From contig NZ_JARQTO010000012.1 in the NCBI RefSeq assembly GCF_029577735.1, positions 62,001 through 126,000 on the forward strand: a stretch of 64,000 nt of DNA. The letters run 5' to 3'. This document shows, in pieces, positions 1 through 8,642 of this stretch (positions are counted from its first letter, which is position 1; each line of letters opens with the position of its first letter). This stretch comes from Exercitatus varius. Its GTDB lineage: Bacteria > Pseudomonadota > Gammaproteobacteria > Enterobacterales > Pasteurellaceae. The notes below the pieces were generated by a model. That model saw only the letters and a program-made list of their open reading frames with translations. It did not search any database and had not been told where the DNA came from. The translations under genes and the position numbers were made by a program.

Positions 1-1
1 C

Positions 2-223
2 CGACAAGAAGCTTTCGGACGCGGCGATTATTGGTTAATCGGTGCGCTTTCCGTTTTTTTGCCCTGGCAACAACTGGCGCCGTTTATTTTTATTGCCTGC
101 GTTTGCGCGTTGATTTTTGTGGTCATCATGCAGGCTCGCGGCAAGAAGATAACCGTGATTCCGTTCGCGCCGTTTCTGATTATCGGCGGCGTGTCGACAT
201 TTATATGGAATGTGCTAGGATAA
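2..223 (+). CDS. pilD: Prepilin peptidase (type IV pilin leader peptidase), C-terminal part
   Basis: The reading frame is open from the window edge to TAA at 221-223 and gives about 73 residues. It carries the motif FGRGDYWL, the second GxGD-type aspartate motif of A24 prepilin peptidases, followed by hydrophobic segments and an IPFAPFL stretch typical of the last membrane helices. The enzyme cleaves and N-methylates type IV pilins at the inner membrane and is needed for the competence pilus in Pasteurellaceae. coaE begins 30 bases downstream, matching the pil-coaE-yacG order known in this family. The 5' part lies outside the window. The symbol pilD is by analogy; comC or hofD are used in some species. 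Confidence 0.85.
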   Translation, partial: RQEAFGRGDYWLIGALSVFLPWQQLAPFIFIACVCALIFVVIMQARGKKITVIPFAPFLIIGGVSTFIWNVLG

Positions 224-253
224 GCACATGGCTTTACATCACGGGAAAACGCT

Positions 254-886
254 ATGACTTACGTCGTGGGATTAACCGGCGGCATCGGCAGCGGGAAATC
301 CACCATTGCTAATTTATTCGCCGAACTTAACGTACCGATTATCGACGCGGATGTTGTCGCACGCCAAATAGTAAAAAAAGGTTCGCCTTTGTTAGCCCGA
401 ATCGTCGATCATTTCGGTCCCGCCGTGTTAACCCCGGAAGGCGAGCTTAACCGTCCTTTTCTGCGTCGCCTGATATTTCAGAACGACGCGGAGAAAAACT
501 GGCTGAATCAACTGCTACATCCGGCAATCCGCGAAGAAATGAACGCACAACTGAATGCGCAAACCGCACCTTATACCTTGTTTGTGGTGCCGCTGTTAAT
601 TGAAAATAAGCTCACCGAACTGTGCGATCGCATTCTGGTGATCGACGTTCAACCTGAAACCCAGTTAACCCGCGCCAGCCGACGGGATCACAGCCAACGT
701 GCGCTGATTCGGAAAATTATGGATTCGCAGGTAAGTCGGGAAACCCGTTTAAGCTTTGCCGACGATGTCATCAATAATGACGGCGAACTGGCCGACCATC
801 ACCACGAACTGCGTCAAAACGTGTTAAAATTACACCGCACTTATTTGGATTTAGCGGAGAGAAAAAATCATGAACGACACCTTTAG
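254..886 (+). CDS. coaE: Dephospho-CoA kinase
   Basis: 210 residues, the normal family length. CoaE phosphorylates the 3'-hydroxyl of dephospho-CoA, the last step of coenzyme A synthesis, in the cytosol. The P-loop is visible at residues 9-17 (GGIGSGKST), followed by the DADVVAR motif near residue 32 that contacts substrate. The start at 254 places the P-loop near the N-terminus as in all homologues; the ribosome binding site is weak (gggaaaa). It follows the prepilin peptidase by 30 bases and overlaps yacG by 17 bases, so the three are probably co-transcribed and coaE-yacG translation is likely coupled. Confidence 0.97.
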   Translation: MTYVVGLTGGIGSGKSTIANLFAELNVPIIDADVVARQIVKKGSPLLARIVDHFGPAVLTPEGELNRPFLRRLIFQNDAEKNWLNQLLHPAIREEMNAQLNAQTAPYTLFVVPLLIENKLTELCDRILVIDVQPETQLTRASRRDHSQRALIRKIMDSQVSRETRLSFADDVINNDGELADHHHELRQNVLKLHRTYLDLAERKNHERHL

Positions 887-1073
887 CGTCGCATGCCCGA
901 TTTGTAAAAAACCGGTAATTTGGTCGCCCCAAAGCCCTTATCGACCGTTTTGCAGCAAACGCTGCCAGCTAATCGATTTGGGCGAATGGGCGGACGAGGA
1001 GAAAGCCATTCCGTGCGAAACGGCGGATTTCGCCGTAAATCCGGAATTTTCCGACGAATGGACCGCACGATAG
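870..1073 (+). CDS. yacG: DNA gyrase inhibitor YacG (zinc protein)
   Basis: 67 residues, as expected for YacG. The zinc ligands are in place: C9-x2-C12 and C28-x3-C32, followed by the conserved acidic stretch LGEWADEEKAIP. In E. coli YacG binds GyrB and inhibits its activity; that role is taken from the family. The gene starts inside the 3' end of coaE (17-base overlap), with gagaaaaa as its ribosome site. Coupling to coaE is normal for this family. Confidence 0.95.
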   Translation: MNDTFSVACPICKKPVIWSPQSPYRPFCSKRCQLIDLGEWADEEKAIPCETADFAVNPEFSDEWTAR

Positions 1074-1082
1074 GAATAAATC

Positions 1083-1349
1083 ATGAAAATTCATCACCAA
1101 AACAATGAGCATGACGGCGAGTTTTTTGTGCTCAATGACAACGGCGAAAAAGTTGCCGAACTCACCTATTTTTACGAGGACGAGAAAACCGTTAACGCTC
1201 ATCATACTTATGTGTCCGACAGTCTGCGCGGTCAAGGTGTGGCGGATAAACTTTATCAGGCATTAATCGCGTTTATCACAGAGAATGCGCTGAATTTGCA
1301 TCCCACTTGCAGCTATATAGCGCGCAAATGGGAACGGGATAATCGTTAG
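1083..1349 (+). CDS. Small GNAT-type N-acetyltransferase (YjdJ-like)
   Basis: 88 residues. The sequence shows the reduced acetyl-CoA fold of the COG2388/YjdJ group: a beta-hairpin rich in aromatic residues, then SDSLRGQGVADKLYQAL, a shortened motif A (RGQGVA) that binds the CoA pyrophosphate, and a C-terminal CSYIARKWERD motif. Substrate is unknown. It lies 9 bases after yacG on the same strand and ahead of a strong hairpin terminator, so it is probably the last gene of the pilD-coaE-yacG unit. Confidence 0.85.
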   Translation: MKIHHQNNEHDGEFFVLNDNGEKVAELTYFYEDEKTVNAHHTYVSDSLRGQGVADKLYQALIAFITENALNLHPTCSYIARKWERDNR

Positions 1350-1353
1350 ACAA

Positions 1354-1396
1354 AAAAGTGCGGGCAAAAAACATTGTATTTTTTGCCCGCACTTTT
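1354..1396. terminator. Bidirectional terminator made of two inverted USS
   Basis: A perfect inverted repeat with 18-base arms (AAAAGTGCGGGCAAAAAA and its complement) around a 7-base loop. It lies between the convergent acetyltransferase gene and mnmA. The A and T tracts at the arm ends give a U-tract to transcripts in both directions. Both arms carry the GGGC variant of the uptake sequence rather than the canonical GGTC. Confidence 0.9.
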
Positions 1397-1399
1397 ACC

Positions 1400-2569
1400 T
1401 CATTTAATCGGCATTTCAATCACACCGCCGCCCAGGCATTCTTCTCCTTGATAAAAGACCGCCGATTGCCCCGGCGTCACCGCGATTTGCGGCGCGTCAA
1501 AACGCACTTCCGCCGTATCCTCATCCACCGGCACCACAACGCAAGGAATATCCGTCTGACGATAACGGGTTTTCACCGTGCAACGTAATGTTTCCCGCAG
1601 CGGCTGTTCCGACACCCAGGTCAACTGTTTGGCGATCAGCCCGGATGATTGCAAGGCGGAATTATCATGCCCTTGCGCAACCACTAACACATTGTTTTTC
1701 AAATCTTTTTCCACCACGTACCAGGCATTTTCATCTTTGCCTTTAATGCCGCCAATGCCTAAACCTTTACGTTGTCCCAGCGTGTGATACATCAAACCCT
1801 GGTGACGGCCGATTACCTCGCCTTCGGTGGTTTTAATCTCACCCGGTTGCGCCGGTAAAAAACGGGCCAAAAAATCCTTGAATTTACGTTCGCCGATAAA
1901 ACAAATACCGGTGGAATCTTTTTTCTTCGCCGTAATCAAGCCCAATTCTTCCGCAATAGCGCGCACCACTGGTTTTTCAACCTCGCCCACCGGGAAAAGG
2001 CTTTGCCCCACTTGCTTTTTGGTTAACGCATGCAAAAAATAGCTTTGATCCTTATTGTTATCTAGGCCGCGCAGAAGACGAGCGTCGTCATCCGGACCGG
2101 CACGACGCACATAATGTCCGGTGGCGATATAGTTCGCGCCGAGATCTTCCGCCGCATATTCCAGAAACGCTTTAAATTTGATTTCCTTGTTACACAGAAT
2201 ATCGGGATTCGGCGTGCGACCCGCTTTGTATTCGTTGAGAAAATGTTCAAAAACATTATCCCAATACTCCGCGGCAAAATTAATTTTATGTAAGTGAATA
2301 CCCAGTTTGTCGCAAACCGCCTGCGCATCGGCTAAATCCGCCGCCGCCGTGCAGTAATCCGAATCATCGTCTTCTTCCCAGTTTTTCATAAACAGGCCTT
2401 CCACCCGATAGCCCTGTTGCTGCAGAATAAAAGCGGAAACCGAAGAATCGACGCCGCCGGACATGCCGACGATCACCTTGATTTTGCCGTTTTCGGCAAG
2501 TTGTTCCGATGTAAGTTTCGGAAAATGTCGGTCGTAAGTTTTTGAGCCGAGTATTGTTGAGTTAGTCAT
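1400..2569 (-). CDS. mnmA: tRNA-specific 2-thiouridylase MnmA
   Basis: Adds sulfur to U34 of tRNA-Lys, -Glu and -Gln in the cytosol. The N-terminal PP-loop SGGVDSSVSAF, the first catalytic cysteine in NPDILCNKEIKF and the second in GICFIGER are all visible. The frame opens further upstream (to 2602), but ATG at 2569 has a good ribosome site (GGGAGA, 6 bases away) and gives 389 residues, close to the family length. It lies 87 bases after nqrM on the same strand and ends against a shared bidirectional terminator. Confidence 0.97.
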   Translation of the reverse strand: MTNSTILGSKTYDRHFPKLTSEQLAENGKIKVIVGMSGGVDSSVSAFILQQQGYRVEGLFMKNWEEDDDSDYCTAAADLADAQAVCDKLGIHLHKINFAAEYWDNVFEHFLNEYKAGRTPNPDILCNKEIKFKAFLEYAAEDLGANYIATGHYVRRAGPDDDARLLRGLDNNKDQSYFLHALTKKQVGQSLFPVGEVEKPVVRAIAEELGLITAKKKDSTGICFIGERKFKDFLARFLPAQPGEIKTTEGEVIGRHQGLMYHTLGQRKGLGIGGIKGKDENAWYVVEKDLKNNVLVVAQGHDNSALQSSGLIAKQLTWVSEQPLRETLRCTVKTRYRQTDIPCVVVPVDEDTAEVRFDAPQIAVTPGQSAVFYQGEECLGGGVIEMPIK

Positions 2570-2656
2570 ATTTCTCCCGTAACTTCGGTTAAGGCGAAGC
2601 ACATTTGGTTTATATGTTGATAAAGAATAACGCGTAAGCCTTACGGTTACGCTTGA

Positions 2657-2902
2657 TTATTTTACTTCGTAGAATTGCGGTTTTTTATTGAATCGGTCTA
2701 ATGCCGACGCGTCCGCTTCACCTTTGGCCACTTTGTCTTTTAAGTTATCGCAGGGCTCTTCGCAATCGCACATTTTTTTCATGCCGAGAGCCGTAATACC
2801 GCCGCAGCTGCCTTTAATGGATTTTTTATTAAGAATATAACCGACGGACATGCCGAAAATAACCAGAATAAAAATTCCGAATGTCGCTAAAAATACTGGC
2901 AT
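2657..2902 (-). CDS. nqrM: Na+-NQR maturation protein NqrM (DUF539)
   Basis: 81 residues: one N-terminal membrane helix (FLATFGIFILVIFGMSVGYIL), then a cysteine-rich segment with one Cys in KGSCGGI and a CDCEEPC cluster. This is the DUF539 family pattern. NqrM is established in Vibrio as needed to assemble the iron site held between NqrD and NqrE. It sits 8 bases after apbE at the tail of the nqr operon, so the complex and its two maturation factors are encoded together. Confidence 0.93.
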   Translation of the reverse strand: MPVFLATFGIFILVIFGMSVGYILNKKSIKGSCGGITALGMKKMCDCEEPCDNLKDKVAKGEADASALDRFNKKPQFYEVK

Positions 2903-2910
2903 AGTTGTTC

Positions 2911-3954
2911 CTATTTTTCCTGTTCCGCCAAAAGTGCGGTAAATTTTGATGACATTTTTGTTTCAAAACCCTTATCGGTTTTGATGATGAGATATACGGC
3001 AAGATTATGCTGTTCCGCCACCCGTAACGCTTCTTCTTCGCCAAGCACAAACAGGCCAGTAGACAAACCGTCCGCAGTCATTGAACTCGGATGCAGCACC
3101 GTAATGGAGGCCAGATGGTGCTGAATCGGATAACCCGTTTTCGGATCGATTTCATGGGAAAAACGTTTGCCCTGATCTTCAAAATAAATGCGGTAATTAC
3201 CCGACGTCGCCATGGCTAAATCCTGCAGACCAATCACCTGCTCCACCGAACGGGAACCGTCGAAATTCGGTTTTTCAATCGCGATTTGCCAGTATTTACC
3301 TTCGATATTTTTGCCTTTGGCACGAATTTCACCGCCGATTTCCACCATATAATTCCGTACCCCGAATTGCTCAAGGACGTCTGCCGCCTGATCCACGCCG
3401 AAACCTTTGGCGATGGAAGAAAGATCGATATAAAGTTGCGGCACGGTTTTTTCAAGCGTGAATCCGCCCGATGTTTGGTTCAGCTTCAATTTATCCGCCC
3501 CTACCCATTGTTGGCGTTCCGCCAATTGTTGCGCCGAAGGTTGGCGTTCGGGGCGTTTTTCCGGACCGAATCCCCATAAATTCACAACCGGACCGACAGT
3601 CACATCCAGTGCGCCTTCGGTAATCCGATTCAAACGCAAGGCTTCCTGCAACACCGTCCCGAACTCCGCGGAAATCGGCACCGGCGTATTGATTTCCCGC
3701 GATTGATTGAAACGGCTTAATTCCGAATTCGGATCATAAGTAGACATTTTGGCATTCACATCTTTCAGAATTTCTTCAATCCGCGCATGCACTTGTTCCG
3801 CATTTTGGCTCAGACTGCCGTCATCAATATATTTGATGTGATAAGTGGTGCCCATGGTTTTGCCCACAAGCGAAATAATTTCAGGATCTTTTCCGCAACC
3901 GCTTAATGTCGTTAACACAAAAAGTGCGGTCAAAAAAAACGATGTTTTTTTCAC
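2911..3954 (-). CDS. apbE: FAD:protein FMN transferase (lipoprotein)
   Basis: Transfers FMN from FAD to the threonine of SGAT motifs in NqrB and NqrC, on the periplasmic side of the membrane. Conserved ApbE features are KTMGTTYHIKY, GALDVTVGPVVNLWGFGP, VDLSSIAKGFGVD, EIGGEIRAKG and DPKTGYP. A lipoprotein signal peptide ends in LSGC. The start is uncertain. The frame stays open to 4083, but that would place about 43 residues before the signal peptide. I chose GTG at 3954, which begins VKKTSFFLTALF and gives 347 residues, near the Haemophilus homologue. ATG at 4029 or the start at 4083 remain possible. The signal-peptide core is encoded by a USS. Confidence 0.93.
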   Translation of the reverse strand: MKKTSFFLTALFVLTTLSGCGKDPEIISLVGKTMGTTYHIKYIDDGSLSQNAEQVHARIEEILKDVNAKMSTYDPNSELSRFNQSREINTPVPISAEFGTVLQEALRLNRITEGALDVTVGPVVNLWGFGPEKRPERQPSAQQLAERQQWVGADKLKLNQTSGGFTLEKTVPQLYIDLSSIAKGFGVDQAADVLEQFGVRNYMVEIGGEIRAKGKNIEGKYWQIAIEKPNFDGSRSVEQVIGLQDLAMATSGNYRIYFEDQGKRFSHEIDPKTGYPIQHHLASITVLHPSSMTADGLSTGLFVLGEEEALRVAEQHNLAVYLIIKTDKGFETKMSSKFTALLAEQEK

Positions 3955-4184
3955 GCGGATTTTTCTGTCTTTATCCCCAATAAACAACCGCTTAATTGCA
4001 GTCCGTAAAATTAAAATCATTCGGTTCATATTTTTGCCAGAGCGTCTCGCAACGCCCGATTTCCGGTTAGCTTTCGGGCGCATTCGATACGCCCCGATAA
4101 ATCATTTTCACGAATAAGCGTAAACGGTCAAATTCACAAAACCTTTGCAAATTTGACCGCACTTTTAATTGACGCAGATTAAAA

Positions 4185-5414
4185 TCAACCGCCGAAATCA
4201 TCTAACAGGATATTTTCATGCTCGACGCCTAAATCTTCCAGCATTTTGATTACCGCCGCATTCATGACCGGAGGTCCGCACATGTAGTATTCGCAGTCTT
4301 CCGGCGCTTCATGATTTTTCAGATAGTTTTCATAAAGCACATTGTGAATAAAGCCGGTGTAACCGTCCCAATTATCTTCCGGAAGCGGATCGGAAAGCGC
4401 AACGTGCCATGTAAAGTTCGGATTTTCAGCTTGCAGCTGATCGAAATCGTCCACATAGAACATTTCACGTTTGGAACGCGCACCGTACCAGAATGAAATT
4501 TTGCGTTTGCTGTGCAAGCGTTTTAATTGGTCGAAAATATGCGAACGCATTGGCGCCATACCCGCACCGCCGCCGATAAACACCATTTCTGCGTCGGTAT
4601 CTTTCGCAAAGAATTCACCGAACGGACCGGAAATCGTCACTTTATCACCCGGTTTTAATGACCAAATATATGAAGACATTTGACCCGGCGGCACGTCCGG
4701 ATTACGCGGAGGCGGCGTTGCAATACGCACGTTCAGCATAATAATGCCTTTTTCTTCCGGATATGAAGCCATGGAGTAAGCGCGAACGATATGTTCGTCG
4801 ACTTTCGACACATAACGCCACAGGTTATATTTATCCCAGTCTTCATGATATTCTTCCGGAATATCGAAGTCTTTATAGTTAACCACATGCGGTTCGGCTT
4901 CGATTTGAATATAACCGCCCGCGCGGAACGGCACTTCTTCGCCTTCGGGAATGGCAAGTTTAAGTTCTTTAATGAACGTCGCCTTATTATCGTTGGAAAT
5001 AACGGTACATTCCCATTTTTTCACGCCGAAGACTTCTTCCGGCAATTCCACGTCCATTGAAGATTTTACGTTCACCTGACAAGACAAACGCCAGCCTTCT
5101 TTCGCTTCTTTCTTCGAAATATGCGATAGCTCGGTCGGTAAAATTTCACCGCCGCCCGATTTCACTTTTACGCGACATTGACCGCAAGAACCGCCGCCGC
5201 CGCAAGCGGATGACACGAAGATCCCTTTGCTCGCCAATGCGCCGAGCAATTTGCCGCCGGCCGGTAACGTAATGGCTTTTGACGGGTCATCATTAATGGA
5301 AATGGTGATGTCGCCGGAATCCACTAATTTGGATTTAGCGATCAAAATCACCACCGCAAGCACCAATACAATGGCAGTAAACGCACCAATACCGAAAATA
5401 AAATTACTATCCAC
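4185..5414 (-). CDS. nqrF: Na+-NQR subunit F (NADH dehydrogenase, 2Fe-2S/FAD)
   Basis: 409 residues, full length. Subunit F is the NADH entry point of the sodium-pumping quinone reductase. An N-terminal helix (residues about 5-27) anchors it. The 2Fe-2S domain has C71, C77, C80 and C112. The FAD domain carries RAYSMASYP and the NADH domain GGGAGMAPMRS plus the C-terminal YYMCGPPVM and DDFGG motifs. It follows nqrE by 10 bases and is the last structural gene of the operon, with apbE and nqrM downstream. Confidence 0.98.
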   Translation of the reverse strand: MDSNFIFGIGAFTAIVLVLAVVILIAKSKLVDSGDITISINDDPSKAITLPAGGKLLGALASKGIFVSSACGGGGSCGQCRVKVKSGGGEILPTELSHISKKEAKEGWRLSCQVNVKSSMDVELPEEVFGVKKWECTVISNDNKATFIKELKLAIPEGEEVPFRAGGYIQIEAEPHVVNYKDFDIPEEYHEDWDKYNLWRYVSKVDEHIVRAYSMASYPEEKGIIMLNVRIATPPPRNPDVPPGQMSSYIWSLKPGDKVTISGPFGEFFAKDTDAEMVFIGGGAGMAPMRSHIFDQLKRLHSKRKISFWYGARSKREMFYVDDFDQLQAENPNFTWHVALSDPLPEDNWDGYTGFIHNVLYENYLKNHEAPEDCEYYMCGPPVMNAAVIKMLEDLGVEHENILLDDFGG

Positions 5415-5424
5415 GAGATGCTCC

Positions 5425-6021
5425 TTATAATTGAATGCCTGAGAATGACATAAATCCTAATGCCATTAAACCCGCAGTGATGAAGGTGATACCTAAACCG
5501 CGTAGGCCTGCCGGTACGTCCGCATATTTCATTTTTTCCGTTAACCCGGCAAGAGCAACAATCGCTAACATCCAACCGGTCCCCGCGCCGATTCCGTATA
5601 CCATGGATTCCGCGAAGTTGTATTCACGCTGAACCATGAAGGATACGCCACCGAAGATCGCGCAGTTTACGGTAATTAACGGTAAGAAGATACCCAATGC
5701 GCTGTAGAGAGACGGCACGAATTTATCCAGAAACATTTCCAGGATTTGCACTAATGCCGCGATAACGCCGATAAAAGTAATAAAGTTTAAGAAACTTAAA
5801 TCGACGCCCTCGACTAATGCGCTGTCTTTTAAAACGTGCACATAAACTAATTGGTTTACCGGCACGGAAATACCTAAAACAACGATTACCGCGATCCCTA
5901 GACCAAAAGCGGTGGATACTTTCTTAGACACCGCAAGGAATGTACACATACCGAGGAAGAAAGCAAGCGCCATGTTTTCAATAAACACGGACTTCACAAA
6001 CAGACTAATGTAATGTTCCAT
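5425..6021 (-). CDS. nqrE: Na+-NQR subunit E (membrane)
   Basis: 198 residues, nearly all hydrophobic, with about six membrane helices. NqrE pairs with NqrD as an inverted-topology couple that holds an iron centre between them; one conserved cysteine of that centre is in the first helix region (FFLGMCTFLA) and another in VNCAIFGG. It sits 3 bases after nqrD and 10 before nqrF on the same transcript. Confidence 0.98.
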   Translation of the reverse strand: MEHYISLFVKSVFIENMALAFFLGMCTFLAVSKKVSTAFGLGIAVIVVLGISVPVNQLVYVHVLKDSALVEGVDLSFLNFITFIGVIAALVQILEMFLDKFVPSLYSALGIFLPLITVNCAIFGGVSFMVQREYNFAESMVYGIGAGTGWMLAIVALAGLTEKMKYADVPAGLRGLGITFITAGLMALGFMSFSGIQL

Positions 6022-6024
6022 TGG

Positions 6025-6648
6025 TTATTTCTCCTGTTGTGCCGGTTTCCAGGTTCTTAATCCCCAGATAACAAAGCCGATGATGAAGAACGCACTTGGT
6101 GCCAATAGGAATAAACCGTTCGCCTGATACCAGCCGCCATCCTGAATCGTTTGGAAAACCGTTACGCCGAAAAGCTTGCCGGAGCCGATCAGTTCCCGCA
6201 GGAATGCAACGATAACCAGTATCACACCGTAACCCAGCCCGTTACCGATACCGTCCACAAAACTTTCGATAGGACCGGATTTCATCGCAAAAGCTTCCGC
6301 TCGCCCCATTACAATACAGTTAGTAATGATAAGGCCTACGAACACGGAAAGTTGTTTGGATAAATCATAAGCGTAGGCACGTAAAATTTGGTCAACCAAA
6401 ATTACCAATGAGGCGATGATTGCCATTTGTACGATAATACGAATACTGTTTGGAATATAATTGCGAATACAAGAAATAAAGAAACTTGAAAACGCCGTAA
6501 CCAAACTCACCGCTATCGCCATTACTACCGCAGTCTGTAACTGAGTCGTTACCGCTAATGCGGAACAAATTCCGAGAATTTGTAATGCAATCGGGTTGTT
6601 ATCGGCAATTGGCGATAACAATAATTTTTTAAGATTGCTGCCAGCCAT
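6025..6648 (-). CDS. nqrD: Na+-NQR subunit D (membrane)
   Basis: 207 residues with about six membrane helices. It carries the NqrD hallmark LGICSALAVTTQL in the first helix and TNCIVMGRAEAFA later; the two cysteines are those that ligate the NqrD/NqrE iron. The start codon shares one base with the stop of nqrC (TAATG), so translation is probably coupled. Confidence 0.98.
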   Translation of the reverse strand: MAGSNLKKLLLSPIADNNPIALQILGICSALAVTTQLQTAVVMAIAVSLVTAFSSFFISCIRNYIPNSIRIIVQMAIIASLVILVDQILRAYAYDLSKQLSVFVGLIITNCIVMGRAEAFAMKSGPIESFVDGIGNGLGYGVILVIVAFLRELIGSGKLFGVTVFQTIQDGGWYQANGLFLLAPSAFFIIGFVIWGLRTWKPAQQEK

Positions 6649-7418
6649 TAGTTAGCCCCCTCCGCTTTGAATTTCGCTAAATATGGACCGAAACCGTTTG
6701 GACCGAACCAATATTTAAATGAACCGTCGACACCGTTTGAGGTTAAAGTCGCACCAGATAATGCGTCCACCCCGTGTTCTTTATCCGACGAAGCATTTTT
6801 GCCTACGCGTAATGCCACTTCATTCGTGTCATTAAACAATTTTTTGCCGACAAAGTATTTTTGCCAGTTAGGATTGGCGATTTCGCCGCCCAAACCGGCG
6901 GTTTCACCTTGCTCATAGTAAGTAATACCGTTAATCGTGTTCGCGTCAGTCTGAACTGCGACTAAGCCGTACATAATCGACCACAAACCGTTACCGTACA
7001 TCGGCAATACAACCTGAGTCACTTTGCCCGCCTCATCTCTTACGAGATAAACCTCTGCAAATTTTGACCGCACTTTTATGCCCGCTTTATCATCTTCGGC
7101 GGCAATCGCGACACTCGTTGCGGGATTTTTCGCCGATGCTTTCGCATCAAAGTTCTTCATGCCGTCAACATAATCGCCGGTTGCCAAATCAACGATTTTC
7201 GGTTCAATGAATTTCGCGTAAGTTTCCTGAACGTTCGTATTTTTTTGCAATAACCCTGCTGCCTGCAGAATGTTTTTTTGTTTATCAAGTTGCTTTTGAA
7301 TCTCTTGTGCCGGTTTTAACAACACCGCAGCACCGGCTACGATAAGAGAACAAACTAAACTTAACAGAACAACGACGGTTAATGTTCCGCCAACGCTATC
7401 TTTATTAAACTTAGACAT
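6648..7418 (-). CDS. nqrC: Na+-NQR subunit C (covalent FMN)
   Basis: 256 residues from ATG at 7418. An N-terminal helix (residues about 11-36) anchors a periplasmic FMN domain. The flavinylation motif SGAT is at residues 221-224, T224 being the FMN acceptor modified by ApbE. A longer frame reaches 7490 inside nqrB, but the ATG at 7418 has a clear GGAGAG site and matches known NqrC N-termini (MSKFNKDSVGGT). It overlaps the nqrB stop by 8 bases. A USS lies inside the gene near 7072. Confidence 0.97.
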   Translation of the reverse strand: MSKFNKDSVGGTLTVVVLLSLVCSLIVAGAAVLLKPAQEIQKQLDKQKNILQAAGLLQKNTNVQETYAKFIEPKIVDLATGDYVDGMKNFDAKASAKNPATSVAIAAEDDKAGIKVRSKFAEVYLVRDEAGKVTQVVLPMYGNGLWSIMYGLVAVQTDANTINGITYYEQGETAGLGGEIANPNWQKYFVGKKLFNDTNEVALRVGKNASSDKEHGVDALSGATLTSNGVDGSFKYWFGPNGFGPYLAKFKAEGAN

Positions 7419-8640
7419 TGCGAGCTCTCCGACGTTTGATATTTGCTTGAACGACGACATAGTCGAAAATTGGTGCGAATAAGTTGGCAAATAAAATTGC
7501 TAACATCATACCTTCCGGATATGCCGGATTAACAACGCGGATAATCACCGCCATCGTACCGATAAGTGCGCCGTACCACCATTTACCGGTGTTCGTGAAT
7601 GACGCAGAAACAGGATCCGTCGCCATAAAGAACATCCCTAACGCAAAACCGCCTAATACAAGATGCCAGTGCCACGGCATAGAAAACATCGGATTTGTTT
7701 CGGAACCAATCAGGTTAAACAGGGTTGAAGTGATCACCATGCCGACAAACACACCGGCAATAATTCGCCAGGACGCAATACGCGCGAAAACGATAATTGC
7801 CGCGCCGACAATGAGGGCTAACGTAGAAACTTCGCCAATTGACCCCGGAATGTTGCCTAAAAACGCATCCATCCAAGTAATCGGTTGACCTGTAGCCACA
7901 TGTTTTAACGCCGCTTCACCGCCCTGAGACCATTGTGAAAGTGCCGTCGCACCGGAAAAGCCGTCCGCTGCGGTCCAAACTAAATCACCGGAAATTTGGC
8001 CGGGATAAGCAAAGAACAAGAATGCACGTCCTGCAAGCGCCGGGTTCATGAAGTTTTTGCCCACTCCGCCAAACACTTCTTTTGCCATCACCAAACCGAA
8101 TGAAATACCCAGTGCGGCTTGCCATAACGGCAATGTCGGAGGAACGATTAATGCGAACAGAATCGTGGTTACGAAGAAACCTTCGTTCACTTCATGGCCG
8201 CGAACAATCGCAAATAACAATTCCCAGAACATCCCCACAACGAATGCTACGATGTAAATAGGTAAGAAGAATGTGGCGCCTAACAGCATTTTGCTGCCCC
8301 AACCGCCATTCTCAAGGTCAGCACCTAACGCCTGCGCTAAAGAATAATGCCAGTCGTTCGCCACGACATCGGCTAAATTACCTAAACTGGCAACCGCCGC
8401 CATCGATTGAGCACCCACGTTATACAAGCCGTAAAACAACGCCGGAAATAATGCCAACCAAACGATGATCATCATACGTTTTGAGTCAATCGCATCACGC
8501 ACATGTGTGGTTTTCTGCGTTGCCGTACCCGGCGTATAAAGCAATGTGTAAACCGATTCAAACAACGGATACAATTTTGCATATTTGCCACCGGGTAAAA
8601 AAGCGGGTTCCATTTTTTCAAAAAGATTTTTCAACCCCAT
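7411..8640 (-). CDS. nqrB: Na+-NQR subunit B (membrane, covalent FMN)
   Basis: 409 residues and about ten membrane helices. NqrB binds riboflavin and covalent FMN and forms the sodium path with the other membrane subunits. The SGAT motif is at residues 229-232 (GFSGATALSQW), T232 being the FMN acceptor. ATDPVSASFTNTGKWWYG near residue 340 is also conserved. It starts two bases after the nqrA stop, with its GGAAGG ribosome site inside the end of nqrA. Confidence 0.98.
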   Translation of the reverse strand: MGLKNLFEKMEPAFLPGGKYAKLYPLFESVYTLLYTPGTATQKTTHVRDAIDSKRMMIIVWLALFPALFYGLYNVGAQSMAAVASLGNLADVVANDWHYSLAQALGADLENGGWGSKMLLGATFFLPIYIVAFVVGMFWELLFAIVRGHEVNEGFFVTTILFALIVPPTLPLWQAALGISFGLVMAKEVFGGVGKNFMNPALAGRAFLFFAYPGQISGDLVWTAADGFSGATALSQWSQGGEAALKHVATGQPITWMDAFLGNIPGSIGEVSTLALIVGAAIIVFARIASWRIIAGVFVGMVITSTLFNLIGSETNPMFSMPWHWHLVLGGFALGMFFMATDPVSASFTNTGKWWYGALIGTMAVIIRVVNPAYPEGMMLAILFANLFAPIFDYVVVQANIKRRRARNV

Positions 8641-8642
8641 TT

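Noticed and set aside
31..312. Open frame of 93 codons at the left edge
   Set aside because: It is a shadow in another frame of the prepilin peptidase and runs into coaE; composition is arginine-rich without any motif.
1354..1396. Repeated AAGTGCGGT sequences as a CRISPR array or transposon ends
   Set aside because: They are the 9-base DNA uptake signal of the family, scattered through the window without regular spacing, spacers or cas genes.
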